Assembly (NCBI GenBank): GCA_963682175.1
Contig: OY821771.1
Coordinates: forward strand, 37,096,201 to 37,160,200
Origin: Triglochin maritima
Lineage: Eukaryota; Streptophyta; Magnoliopsida; Alismatales; Juncaginaceae
Length of the DNA: 64,000 nt
Reading direction: 5' to 3'
Position 1 is the stretch's first letter, and each line of letters opens with the position of its first letter. The notes under the pieces are model-generated. The model was not told the DNA's origin, did not search any database, and worked only from the letters and a program-made list of their open reading frames with translations. Positions 1 through 9,279 of this stretch are shown piece by piece. The position numbers were made by a program, and so were the translations under genes.

Positions 1-329
1 AAGAGATTGAGATGTCACTTAGGATAGATATTTGGTTTTATTAAACTTATTTGGTTGTTGTTACACTAGTTTTGGTTTTATTTATGTTAACATGTTAAAC
101 TTGTTATTGTGGTTGTTATTTTGATTTTATTGTAGTTGTTTGTGTTTTGTGGTTGAAATGATTGTGTTTGCTGTAATATTTGTTGTTGGAAATTATTGTG
201 TTTGTTGAATTTTTGGTAGTGGGATTTTTTGTTGTTTTTTGAAATTTAGGACGTGGGAAATGGTGGTGTTTGTTGTATGTTTCTGCATGGAAATGATTGT
301 GTTTGTTGTAGAATTTTTTGTAATTAGAA
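1..329. repeat. AT-rich low-complexity TE interior
   Basis: T/G-rich sequence in which short phrases such as gaaatgattgtgtttgttg recur several times with small changes. The open frame across it on the minus strand is Asn/Lys/His/Ser-rich and follows the repeats, so I do not call it a gene. It abuts the subterminal array at 330-720 and is probably the inside of the same DNA transposon, cut by the window edge. Confidence 0.4.
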
Positions 330-960
330 TGTTTGTCTTTGTTGTCAAAAAGTTCTGAAACAGGAAATGAACTTGCCGATTTCTCTTCAAAAGAACTCGG
401 CACTGGTGCTGCCGAGTTCTCTTCATGTGAACTCAGCAACAAAAGTGTTGAGCTCTCGTCAAAAGAACTCGGCAACACCAGTGCCGAGTTCACTTCAAGC
501 AAACTCGACACTTGTGTTGCCGAGTTTACATCAAGAGAAATCGACACTTCTGTTGCCGAGTTCAAATTGGGGAAATTCGTGGGCCAAGTTTTGCCTGTAT
601 AGAACGTGATCTTTGCACAACGGTTTTGCCCTATGGAGAACTCGTCTTTAGCAATGTCGAGTTCTCCAAAAAAAATTGCTGAAGAACTCGGCGTCACAGA
701 CGTCGAGTTCTCTATACACTAAAAAACAAGACCCACCGTTGTCATGTGTCAACATGTGGTGGCAGCGAGTCTACTTTGAAAAATTATTTTGGTAGATGTT
801 TATTTTGGAAAAAAATTAAAAAAATAATATTATTTCAAAACAAATTCCTTAAAAATATGGCATGCAAATGGTATAGGATTTCGAATCCTAATTTCCCCAC
901 AGTTTTCCATAAACTAGTTGGACATTCACACATCCAAACACAGTAAATAACAGTCAAAAC
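330..960 (+). mobile_element. DNA-transposon subterminal repeat array, left copy
   Basis: Positions 385-715 hold many copies, in both orientations, of a roughly 10-base core (gaactcggca / tgccgagttc) spaced about 20-35 bases apart. This arrangement is typical of the subterminal regions of CACTA-type transposons, where the transposase accessory protein binds. From about 716 onward the sequence (cactaaaaaacaag..., tgtcaacatgtggtgg) is homologous, in reverse orientation, to 63340-63560. No transposase is attached. The exact end and target-site duplication were not determined, and the superfamily is inferred from repeat style only. Confidence 0.55.
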
Positions 961-1136
961 TATATCACCCAATAATTATTATTAATTAAAACAAGAAATA
1001 ATAATATCAATATCATCTGAAAGACTGAAACGCTAAATCCCGACCAATACAACCCAAAAATCCCACATTTGCGCCAAAAACACCCAACAACACTCCACTC
1101 TTTCCTCCAAATCCTAGGGCTTTGTTTCCCTCCCCG

Positions 1137-1240
1137 ATGGAGCTCGACCTCGCCACCCTCGACGCCATCCTCCACGCCTCACCCTCTACGTCTGCGGCCT
1201 CGACCCCCTCGTCCAGGACGACTTCCTCTCCGCCCTCGAG
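1137..1240 (+). pseudogene. GC-rich first-exon-like fragment with a frameshift
   Basis: A CG-rich island in AT-rich surroundings starts with ATG at 1137 after a leader with no obvious TE features. It reads MELDLATLDAILH, then must shift frame by one base near 1178 to continue as RLTLYVCGLDPLVQDDFL and end SALE directly before a GT (1241-1242) that could be a splice donor. Codon use (mostly C or G in third position) and the acidic/hydrophobic pattern in both parts look like one real exon that lost a base. I do not recognise the protein family. No matching second exon was found downstream, so it is either a captured gene fragment or the remnant of a host gene. Confidence 0.4.
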
Positions 1241-1374
1241 GTTCGTGTGTGTTCTTTTTTCCTCTCTCGACTAGCAACGTAGAAGCATACAAGTATGGTC
1301 CTCTAAAAGAAAATCAAAGCATGGTACACAACTAACAAAGGAGAGGTCAATTACAACATGACGTGTTCATGAAA

Positions 1375-2255
1375 ATTAAAGTTCAAAACTGTAAGTACAT
1401 GACGCCGTTGAAGTGGTAACAATTACGGCTTGTGTCCACGATGAGTGAGTGCGGGTCATCCTCGACTATACTCAAGTGGGGGAGAAAATTAAAGTTGATA
1501 GTATTTAACTAACTAATGCAATACGAGTGCTGAAAATAATCTAAGATGATTAGTCCCGTAGGGGATAGAAAATGCATGCAAAAGTGTGGATGTGTGATAT
1601 ATATGTGTGTGTGTATAATTAAGCCTTAATGACATGCATATCATAGAAATCTATAAAGACTAAACCACAAATGTATTTCTACATTGATTAAGATTTATCA
1701 TCATCATTAAAACATACAAAATTTACTTAGGATGAGGCTAAAGGTAACTATAACATTACATGTCAATCTTATCTCTTCACCCATTCCAATCTTATCATCA
1801 TTCTCCGTAAAGTGAGCCTACTAACCAAAACATGTACTAGGCATCCATTAAGACTATCAACACTTCAAATGCAAGAGTGAACCCCCCATTAAAATGACTA
1901 TTAAAATCATTTACAGTTTCAAGATTAAGATTAAAACACACACGAATCTAACAACATCCACATATCACATCATTCCCCACCCATCAATGGGGATAGATTA
2001 CTCATTGATCAACTACATAACAAAGAAAGAAACAAATGAAAAACAACACATGAACAAGTGAAGAAAACTACATCTAACTAAAGCAATGGAATAAATATTG
2101 CATCAAATAAAAGACAAAACATAAAGAACATGAAACTAAAACTTGATTAAGAAATAAAGATTATAAAATTGTGTTTCTCTTCTCCTCCACTACACTAAGA
2201 AAAAAATAATATATACTCTAAGAAAAAAATAAAATATACTCTAAGTAAGAAATAA
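1375..2255 (+). repeat. Degenerate LTR fragment related to 44352-45879
   Basis: The stretch with accgcaagtgcac-like sequence near 1395, followed by cattaaaacatacaa and the long AT-rich run to about 2250, aligns in the same order with the solo LTR at 44352-45879 (shared phrases include gttgaagcggtgg, cattaaaacatacaa and cttatcattccc). It is clearly diverged and has no terminal duplication that I can identify. It is best read as an old, truncated LTR of the same family. It contains no genes. Confidence 0.5.
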
Positions 2256-2269
2256 AACACTAAAGGAGA

Positions 2270-2963
2270 ACTGGGATGCACCAACGGACAATAATCGTTG
2301 GTGTACATATAAATCTGTCGGTGTTAAGATACACCGACGAAACTACATCCATCGGAGTTACAGGGGTCGGTGTACAAGTACACCGACGGACAAAGGTCGT
2401 CGGAATAGTTTTTGGTGCCAATTTTCCCACCATTTTTTGTGAGTGGTTTTCGTTGGACATGATAACATCGACGGACAAGTCATCGGTGTACTAATACGAC
2501 AAAACTATTCGTCGATGTAGGGACATTGGCCAAAAAAATCGTACGTTGTTATCCGACGAATGAGAATATACCCCGATGGATATCTACCGTCGGTGTACAT
2601 TCGTTTTCAGTAGACGGTTGGTTGGCCAAAAAAATCGTACATTGTTATCCGACGAATGAGAATATACCCCGATGGATATCTACCGTCGGTGTACATTCGT
2701 TTTCAGTAGACGGTCGGTTGGCCAAAAAATCGTACGTTGTTATCCGACGAATGAGAATATACCCCGATGTACTGAAAATGGAATCTTCGTTTACACGGTC
2801 AGTGTAAACTCTTACTGGAATTCAAAAATAGTACAATGTCTCTTCTCGAATTCTACTTTTCCCTGTTCAAAGAAAATCAATTTTTTCTATTCATTCACAA
2901 CAACACAACCATTCACACATCCATTCAAGAACTGAAGTCGAAACTGAACCTCGATAAAACATT
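2270..2963. repeat. DNA-transposon subterminal array with 96-bp tandem repeats
   Basis: Positions 2270-2500 contain inverted and direct copies of a short motif (accgacgga / tcggtgtac). From 2528 a unit beginning ggccaaaaaaatcgtac repeats with a period of 96 bases (starts at 2528, 2624 and 2720; the third is cut near 2775). This architecture resembles the subterminal zone of a CACTA-like transposon. It abuts the CACTA terminus at 2964, so it may belong to an older element into which that CACTA jumped. The open frame at 2526-2807 simply follows the repeats. Confidence 0.5.
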
Positions 2964-3112
2964 CACTGTTGGAATAATGGACTTTCACGTTGGTTTTTTG
3001 ACCATATCACGTCGGGTTTACTGGTCCAATATATTGACGTGGTATATGGGGGACGTAATAGGGAACATAAAATCACGTCTGTTGGAAAACTTACAATAAT
3101 TTTTCAACTCAC

Positions 3113-3165
3113 CCAAGTAATGCTCGAAAGGATACACCCACCTCAAAAAAATCAGACTGAGTAGC
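3113..3165 (-). pseudogene. TNP2-like transposase, last piece before the CACTA end
   Basis: On the minus strand, left of the gypsy insertion, it reads WVYPFEHYLGELKNYCK, the next conserved TNP2 block after the piece at 10463-10525. Downstream (below about 3100) the sequence jumps directly to subterminal motifs and the CACTA end, so the rest of the transposase is deleted. The gypsy duplication gtagc occupies 3161-3165. Confidence 0.65.
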
Positions 3166-3630
3166 TGATGCATTGCATACATTGCATCATATGTCTTTCA
3201 TTTAGATTACTTTTATATCAATAAATGCTATTAAGGTATGTGTTTAGTCGTATTTACAGAATACAGGGACCTGGATGCAAATTACCCACATTCCGAGCAT
3301 AAACGTGTGCAAAAGATTCATTTCTATCATAAAGACCGAATTCAAGTTTATCGGGTTTCAAATGGAAATGCATCCAAGCATAAAAGCATTCAAGGAGCTA
3401 ATTACAAAAAGGTCAAGGGCTTAATTGCAAAATACCAAGGACCTGATTGCAAAAGAAAAGGATCAAGTTATTTTGTTGGAAAAGTCAAAAGAAAAGTCAA
3501 ATATAAATCTCCAACAATGGAAGGAATTAATCCGGAGTTTAAAAGAATGGAAAGAATCCATCCAGACGCGCAAATAAAGATCAAATCATGCCATAAACGC
3601 ACCACAGAAATCCGGGCGCGAAATCCTTGA

Positions 3631-3687
3631 CTTGGGCGGCGATTCCGCCGCATCTCCCATGCATTGTGCGGCGATTTCGCCGCACCA
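3631..3687. other. Twin GC hairpin in the gypsy LTR (U3)
   Basis: Two near-perfect inverted repeats built on GCGGCGA / TCGCCGC lie about 25 bases apart. The second has a 9-bp perfect stem, GTGCGGCGA with TCGCCGCAC. The module is duplicated at 9745-9801 in the 3' LTR and has a diverged relative in the element's leader at 4498-4555. In genomic RNA, only the 3' copy and the leader copy would be present. Confidence 0.6.
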
Positions 3688-3772
3688 GTGAGGATCTGTG
3701 TGCTCCAATTTTGTCCAGTGTTGGGTTGACGCGTGTACTATCCTTTTATGTATTGGTATCCCCTGTATCGGC

Positions 3773-3780
3773 TATAAATA
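3773..3780 (+). promoter_or_regulatory. TATA box of the gypsy LTR promoter
   Basis: TATAAATA sits in a short GC-flanked context (ggctataaatagcc), as in plant RNA polymerase II promoters. Transcription would begin about 30 bases downstream, near 3805, which sets the U3/R border. The same box lies at 9887-9894 in the 3' LTR. Confidence 0.6.
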
Positions 3781-4349
3781 GCCCTGTAGGACGAATGTAA
3801 CACATCTTTGAACCTTTGGTCTTGGATCATTAGTAATAAAATTCTGTTTTATTTTGTTTTGTTTTTATTTTATTTTAATGTCTCTAGGATCCCTTCTTCT
3901 TCCTCCCTCCATGAGTTTCTAACTCTTTCCAAAGGGTGGAGGTGATGGAATTAGGGGTAGAGAAGATGAATGCATGTTATTGTTTTAAGTTCATGATTAG
4001 TATATTTTGATTACTTGAGTTTATGTTAAATCATTTATCTTGTAATGCTTCATAACTAACATGATTTATTTCAAGTTTCTCCATTCTCCAATCTAAACCT
4101 AAGTCTAGACCTCCACCCAACGGATTTCTCTTCCTATTTCTTGTTTTAGTTCTAATTGCTTTTGTTTCGTACTTTAGATAATTAATCCAAAAATCCCAAA
4201 AACCCAAATTAATTCTTCTCTCCTTTCTCTTCCACAATCGAAATAACACTAACAACGAAATCTCTCCCTCCTTGTGTTCGACCCGTACTTGCCACGTCTT
4301 CATAGACGCCGTGCACTTGCGGTATAAATTTAAATCTTCATCAAGTTTT

Positions 4350-4367
4350 TGGCGCCGTTGCCGGGGA
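4350..4367 (+). promoter_or_regulatory. Primer-binding site, tRNA-Asp type
   Basis: The sequence tggcgccgttgccgggga begins seven bases after the 5' LTR. It matches the complement of the 3' end of plant tRNA-Asp, which many gypsy elements use to prime minus-strand DNA synthesis. The tRNA identity is from general knowledge. Confidence 0.75.
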
Positions 4368-5743
4368 GGCGACGCAGATTTTTGTGTTTTTGTGTTTTCG
4401 ATTTTATCCTGTCTACCTTGTGCGCGATCTAAGTATTTGAATTTGTGTAGCAGGAGACAACAGAGCGCGTGGCGAAATCCGGGAGCGTTCTGAGACACTT
4501 GGGCGGCGGAATCGCCGCATCTTCAAGTGGACTTGCGGCGGAATCGCCGCACAAGCTAGGGCTCTGGTCTTCATTTTTCTCTGGGGTCGTCGGCATCTCT
4601 GGGTGGTCGCATTGAGCTACTGGAATCTCCGAGAGCGGGCGGCGAACCCGACTGAGCATTGCGGAGGTAACTTTTCTTGCCTTTCTCGTAAAATCTGAAT
4701 AATTGAAAAGTTTCCTTTCGTAGAATTGCACGTGCTAGGGTTACAATTCCATAATTGGCAATAATTCAACTCTGACCTAAAATTGGCAAAATTAGAAAGA
4801 CCTTAGTGCATGCATCATATAATGTTTTGCTTGCATTATTCTTGCTAAATTCTTGCAAATTAATACTTGTTGAAGATTGCTGGAGGCAAGGTACGTATCG
4901 AGGTTTTTATCGATTGCATTAGAGCATATAATTTAGTTGCATACAACCTTGCAATTGCCCCCATTAAAAGGACCATTGTTTGACTATCTTTGCTAGATTT
5001 AAGTTAAACTATCTTAAGGGCAACTCCGTAGGAAAAGATACGGTGGGGATTTCATCACCCTCCTGTAGCCCACAAACCACAATCCTGAAGTGTCGCCTAA
5101 GCCTAAAATTTAAAATCAATTAGACATTGGCCCCTAAGGACTCGGACTCAATTAAGGAGGAGATTGGTTTGACTTGCTATGACCTGAAGCTAATTGAATT
5201 CAATTTGGTGTCTAGAAAGTGTTTTTGTGTCGACGAAAGTCTTCCAAGCGACGTGGTTGTCTAATTGGCACTGACTCTGTCGGAAGCGCCCCCACTAGCT
5301 ATACACTAACTGGCCAACTTGGTTTGATTGGTGAGGGAGGTGAATCAAGCAAATCAATTCGACTCAACCAGTTAGGAGTCGTCTAGATCTAAGTGACACT
5401 AGGTCTAGGATTGTTTTGACCGTGCTTGTTCAGGAAATTTCTGACCAACCCTAATTTTTATCCTTTAGAGTTAAGTTTCCCTTCTCGTCTGAGTCTTCTT
5501 TCCCTTCTCATCTTTACCTTTCTATTGTTTGTTTTCAAAAAAAAAAAAATTAAAAAAAAAAAGTAATTGATTCTTGAAATTGAATTTGAAATTTAAATTT
5601 CAAACTCAAGTTCAAAAACTGATTCAACCCGGTGCACTCAGATTTGGATTCGGGACTTGAGTAATCGACTCTCACGAGTTCATCTGGATTCCAGTCTAGA
5701 GCTTAACCCCAACCCATCTGTTGCACCACCTCACCCGGATCTA
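4368..5743 (+). other. Long untranslated leader of the gypsy element
   Basis: About 1.4 kb between the primer-binding site and the first in-frame ATG of gag. Apart from the twin hairpin at 4498-4555 and an A-rich run at about 5537-5562, I see no gene; the short frames here show no gag or other domain. Such a leader probably holds packaging and dimerisation signals. That role is inference. Confidence 0.5.
4498..4555. other. Twin GC hairpin in the gypsy leader
   Basis: It starts cttgggcggcgg and ends cgccgcacaag. Two copies of a GCGGCGGAATCGCCGC-type inverted repeat are spaced as in the LTR module at 3631-3687. Some flanking sequence is shared (gcgaaatcc upstream, cttgggcgg at the start, catctt/catctc between the stems). 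The stem sequences differ but pairing is kept in both, which suggests that structure is conserved. Confidence 0.6.
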
Positions 5744-8176
5744 ATGGGTGAGAACGTAGTGGACCCGCCTGTTGCACAACCTATAACTCTGAGGGATCGG
5801 TGCTACCCAACGATGGCTGCTCAGCCATCGTGCATCGTCATGCCCACCATACCGGGTCGCAACTTCGAACTTAAGGCACAATACATGAGTATGCTGCCTA
5901 AGCTCACCTCTAGGGAAGATCCATATCTCTTCCTTAGAGAATTTGAGGAAATCTGCTCTCTTATGCAATACCAGCATATCCCTGAAGAGGCAGTGCGTCT
6001 GAAATTCGTGCCTCTAGCACTGAAAGACGACGCTAAGAAATGGCTATATAGTCTAGCCGAAAGATCTATTAGAAGTTGGGCCGAATTTGTTCAAGTTTTC
6101 CTAAAAAAATATTTCCCCAACCATAAGACTATGAAGATTAGGAATGAAATTGTTGCATTCGTTCAGTCTGAGAGCGAGCCGTTCTATTCCTATCTTGAGA
6201 GATTTAAGAGTGTCTTGACCCAATGCCCTCATCACGGAATACCGAAGTGGCAATTATGCCAAATTATTTATGAGGGATTGACACCCAAATCTAGAGTTAT
6301 GCTAGAATCTGTGAGCCAAGGGAACTTCATGTCCAAAAATGAAAATGATGCCTGGACTTTTCTTGAGGATTTAGCTGAAAATAGTATGCAATGGGACAAT
6401 GCTAGAACACCCATCAACCCGAGTATTGGATCTAGAATAGCGAGTCAACCCCGACCAGGTGTCTTAGCTGTAGACTCCAACATAGCGGCTGAGGCAAAAC
6501 TAGCTACCCTAATGCGTAGAATGGAAAGTCTAGAGCTACAAAATCAATCCCGAATGAATCAACCCTTGTCTATCCCCTGCTCTAGATGTGGTCAGACTGG
6601 TCATTTAATGGAGGACTGTGTGGACCTGGAACATGTTAATGCCACATTTAACAATTCTAGAAATGATCCTTACGCATCAACCTATAACCCAGGTTGGCGT
6701 AATCATCCCAATTTTTCGTGGACCCAACAAGGACAACCTCCTAGACAACAACAAACCCCATATAACCAAAATAATACATCATCTGGGGGTAATAACAATG
6801 GAAATCATGAGGTTAGGTTGACAAAATTAGAAACTTTAATGACAACTTTTATACAAACAACCAACCAATCATTCCAAAGGCTAGAGACACAGGTCAGCCA
6901 ATTAGCACAGATAATAGGTGAAAGAGAAAAGGACCAATTTCCAAGTCAACCTGAGGTAAACCCCAGAACTAATAATCAATATCAATCTTATCAACCACCT
7001 TCAGGAAATAACAACCCTAGACCGGTTCAAATGGTTAATGAGGAAGGACCGTTCCAACAAATCAATGCTGTAGTATCATTACGGTCCGGAAGACAAATTG
7101 ACAATAATGTGGTAAACCCTAGAATGACTAATCAATCTAGCCATCAAGCACCCACATATGACTTGACCATTGAACCCGACGTCCAAATTGAAAAGCCCAA
7201 TCCACCTACCCAACCTGAACCTGTAGCTCAACCTGAACCTGAGCGAGTCTATGTGCCTAAAGCCCCATTTCCCAATAGACTCAAAAAGAACTCTAGTGCA
7301 CAAATAGAGAAAATCTTGGAAGTATTTAAGCAAGTTAAGGTAAACATTCCACTCTTAGACATGATTCAACAAATACCTGCTTATGCTAAATTCTTAAAAG
7401 ATTTGTGCACTAAGAAGAGAAAAACGAATGTACCAAAGAAGGCATTTTTAACTGCAAACATATGCTCAATTCTTTCCAACACATCTCCTATAAAATATAA
7501 GGACCCGGGGTGTCCCACAATTTCATGTTCAATAGGAGATACGTTTATCAATAAAGCCCTTCTAGACCTTGGTGCAAGCGTTAACTTGCTCCCATTTTCT
7601 GTCTACGAGCAACTCAACCTTGGTCCACTGAAACCCTCTAGGACAACCCTCCAATTCGCTGATTGTTCTGTTAAGAAACCGAGAGGTATAGTAGAGGACG
7701 TTTTGATTAAGGTTGGTGACTTCATTTATCCAGTGGATTTTGTCGTACTTGATACTGAACATGTTGTAAATCCTAATCGACAAATCCCTGTAATTTTAGG
7801 TAGACCCTTTTTAGCCACTTCGGAAGCATTAATAAACTGTCGAAATGGGCTCATGCAATTATCTTTCGGGAACTTAAAAGCAGAATTTAATATCTTCCAT
7901 ATTGATAATGAGCCAGAAATAATATGCAACCCAAGTGATGTTGTGATGAGAGCACGTATTTATCAGAATTCTGAATCAAATAAATCATCACATAAGCAAA
8001 AAGGATGTAAGAAAAAAGGGAATAATTCATTTACCCAACCACCATCACTCGAGCAAACAAGCGAACCAATTCAAGTGAGAAGAGTGGAATCTTTTCCTCA
8101 AGTCAACATGGGGAACAATTCAACTGGATACATGCACCAACATGATGTCATTCAATCCAGTTCTGATTATGGTTGA
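5744..8176 (+). CDS. Gag-aspartic protease polyprotein of the gypsy element
   Basis: One uninterrupted frame of 810 codons from ATG at 5744. It stays open upstream to 5597 without any ATG, so a near-cognate start such as TTG at 5657 (839 residues) is possible. Order from the ATG: capsid-like retrotransposon gag domain in roughly the first 210 residues (e.g. LKDDAKKWLYSLAERSIRSW, FLKKYFPNHKT); CCHC zinc knuckle C279-S-R-C-G-Q-T-G-H-L-M-E-D-C292; Gln/Asn/Pro-rich linker; retropepsin near residue 608 with ALLDLGASVNLLP and, further on, VILGRPFLATSEA. The protease has DLG instead of the usual DTG/DSG, which is known from Athila-type gypsy elements. It should form virus-like particles and cleave itself. 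No pol follows. The intact frame fits a very recent insertion. Confidence 0.85.
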   Translation: MGENVVDPPVAQPITLRDRCYPTMAAQPSCIVMPTIPGRNFELKAQYMSMLPKLTSREDPYLFLREFEEICSLMQYQHIPEEAVRLKFVPLALKDDAKKWLYSLAERSIRSWAEFVQVFLKKYFPNHKTMKIRNEIVAFVQSESEPFYSYLERFKSVLTQCPHHGIPKWQLCQIIYEGLTPKSRVMLESVSQGNFMSKNENDAWTFLEDLAENSMQWDNARTPINPSIGSRIASQPRPGVLAVDSNIAAEAKLATLMRRMESLELQNQSRMNQPLSIPCSRCGQTGHLMEDCVDLEHVNATFNNSRNDPYASTYNPGWRNHPNFSWTQQGQPPRQQQTPYNQNNTSSGGNNNGNHEVRLTKLETLMTTFIQTTNQSFQRLETQVSQLAQIIGEREKDQFPSQPEVNPRTNNQYQSYQPPSGNNNPRPVQMVNEEGPFQQINAVVSLRSGRQIDNNVVNPRMTNQSSHQAPTYDLTIEPDVQIEKPNPPTQPEPVAQPEPERVYVPKAPFPNRLKKNSSAQIEKILEVFKQVKVNIPLLDMIQQIPAYAKFLKDLCTKKRKTNVPKKAFLTANICSILSNTSPIKYKDPGCPTISCSIGDTFINKALLDLGASVNLLPFSVYEQLNLGPLKPSRTTLQFADCSVKKPRGIVEDVLIKVGDFIYPVDFVVLDTEHVVNPNRQIPVILGRPFLATSEALINCRNGLMQLSFGNLKAEFNIFHIDNEPEIICNPSDVVMRARIYQNSESNKSSHKQKGCKKKGNNSFTQPPSLEQTSEPIQVRRVESFPQVNMGNNSTGYMHQHDVIQSSSDYG

Positions 8177-9279
8177 CTTTGAGCAAACTCAACCCCTCTA
8201 CCGCAAGCCGACTCAGGTAATAAGTGCATTTATTTTATCTATGCATACATTGAGGACAATGCATGATGTAGGTGTGGGGGGTGTTTATATATGTACATAT
8301 CTATCTATTTGATTTTCTGTTCTGCTTTAGTTTAAAAAAAAAAAAAAATCAATATTCTATGACATAGCTTAAGATTGAACTGCCAAAACCCGTGTACAAA
8401 TTGCATTAAGTTTTTGTTCCTTATTATATAGTTCTGCTTGTAGAAATTATGACATAAATCTAAGTTCCAAAGAAATAACCCATGACCCTTGTAAGACATG
8501 TATGCACTTAAATTGGATGAATCAAATCTTTGAAGTGGTTGATAAAAAGCAGAGGTTGAGGAAAATATACCGGGAAGTGTGGACTTCTAATAGCAATTAA
8601 GCCTTGAGGAAAATAAAAGTAAAAATAAAGGAATAAAGTGAGGAAAGCACATTTTGCAAAATGATTACAAAAGCCCAAGCCTTTGAGTCACTGGTCCGTA
8701 GGGGTATCTTGAAACCCGGTAACTTGAGTCTACCAGCTCGGGATTATCGACCAAACTCGCTACACGAATGCAAAAGGGTAAAAGTGTCAAAAAGCAAATG
8801 TGTTGAATCACGGGGAAAAAAAATAATAATAATACTCAAGGCCCAAAGCTAAAAGAATGATCCATGCCATGGTTGATCCAAATGATACTTCACCACCAGG
8901 GGAGGCGTGCAAAATAATTTAAGTAATAACATGTTTAGAAGGGTTAGTGGTGTGAATGTTGGAGGAATAAAGACCAAGTCATATTTTTAATGAGTTAGAT
9001 TTATATAATGAGCATGCAAGAATTTTCAGTAAGATGTATAAGGTTGAGGTAGGGATATTGAGAACTATTAATGAAATGTTGATAGGATTTTGTGGGTATA
9101 TCCGTTGAAAACCCTCAGGAGACAACACTCCTCCTCCTTGGCAACAAAGAGGTTTAAAGGCTTGTTGCACATGCTAAGTGCAACCGTGATTCCTACGAAA
9201 GTGAGTTAGGATTTCCCTGTTTTCATTTTCTTATATTTTGCTTTGCTAGGGACTAGCAAAATCTAGGTGTGGGGGTATT
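8177..9279 (+). other. Non-coding 3' tail of the gypsy element
   Basis: About 1.1 kb between the gag-protease stop and the 3' LTR, where a full element would carry reverse transcriptase, RNase H and integrase. I see no piece of those domains. It contains an A-run near 8334-8348 and the purine-rich tract before 9280. Pol was lost cleanly rather than decayed. Confidence 0.6.

Larger units (their letters stand above)
3166..4343 (+). repeat. 5' LTR of the gypsy element
   Basis: 1,178 bp, starting TGATGCATTGC and ending CTTCATCA. It contains a TATA box at 3773-3780 and a twin GC hairpin at 3631-3687. It differs from the 3' LTR at one position (4256). A 130-codon open frame at 3238-3630 recurs unchanged in the 3' LTR but lies upstream of the TATA box and has no recognisable domain, so I do not call it a gene. 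Confidence 0.95.

Noticed and set aside
116..697. 193-codon minus-strand frame at the left edge
   Set aside because: Its Ser/Val/Asn and Asn/Lys/His runs mirror the DNA repeats of the subterminal array; no domain.
2526..2807. Repeated-peptide frame as a candidate repeat protein
   Set aside because: The repetition is exactly the 96-bp DNA tandem repeat with frame-altering differences; noncoding subterminal DNA is simpler.
3238..3630. 130-codon open frame in both gypsy LTRs (again at 9352-9744)
   Set aside because: It lies in U3 upstream of the TATA box, has no recognisable domain, and is duplicated only because the LTRs are.
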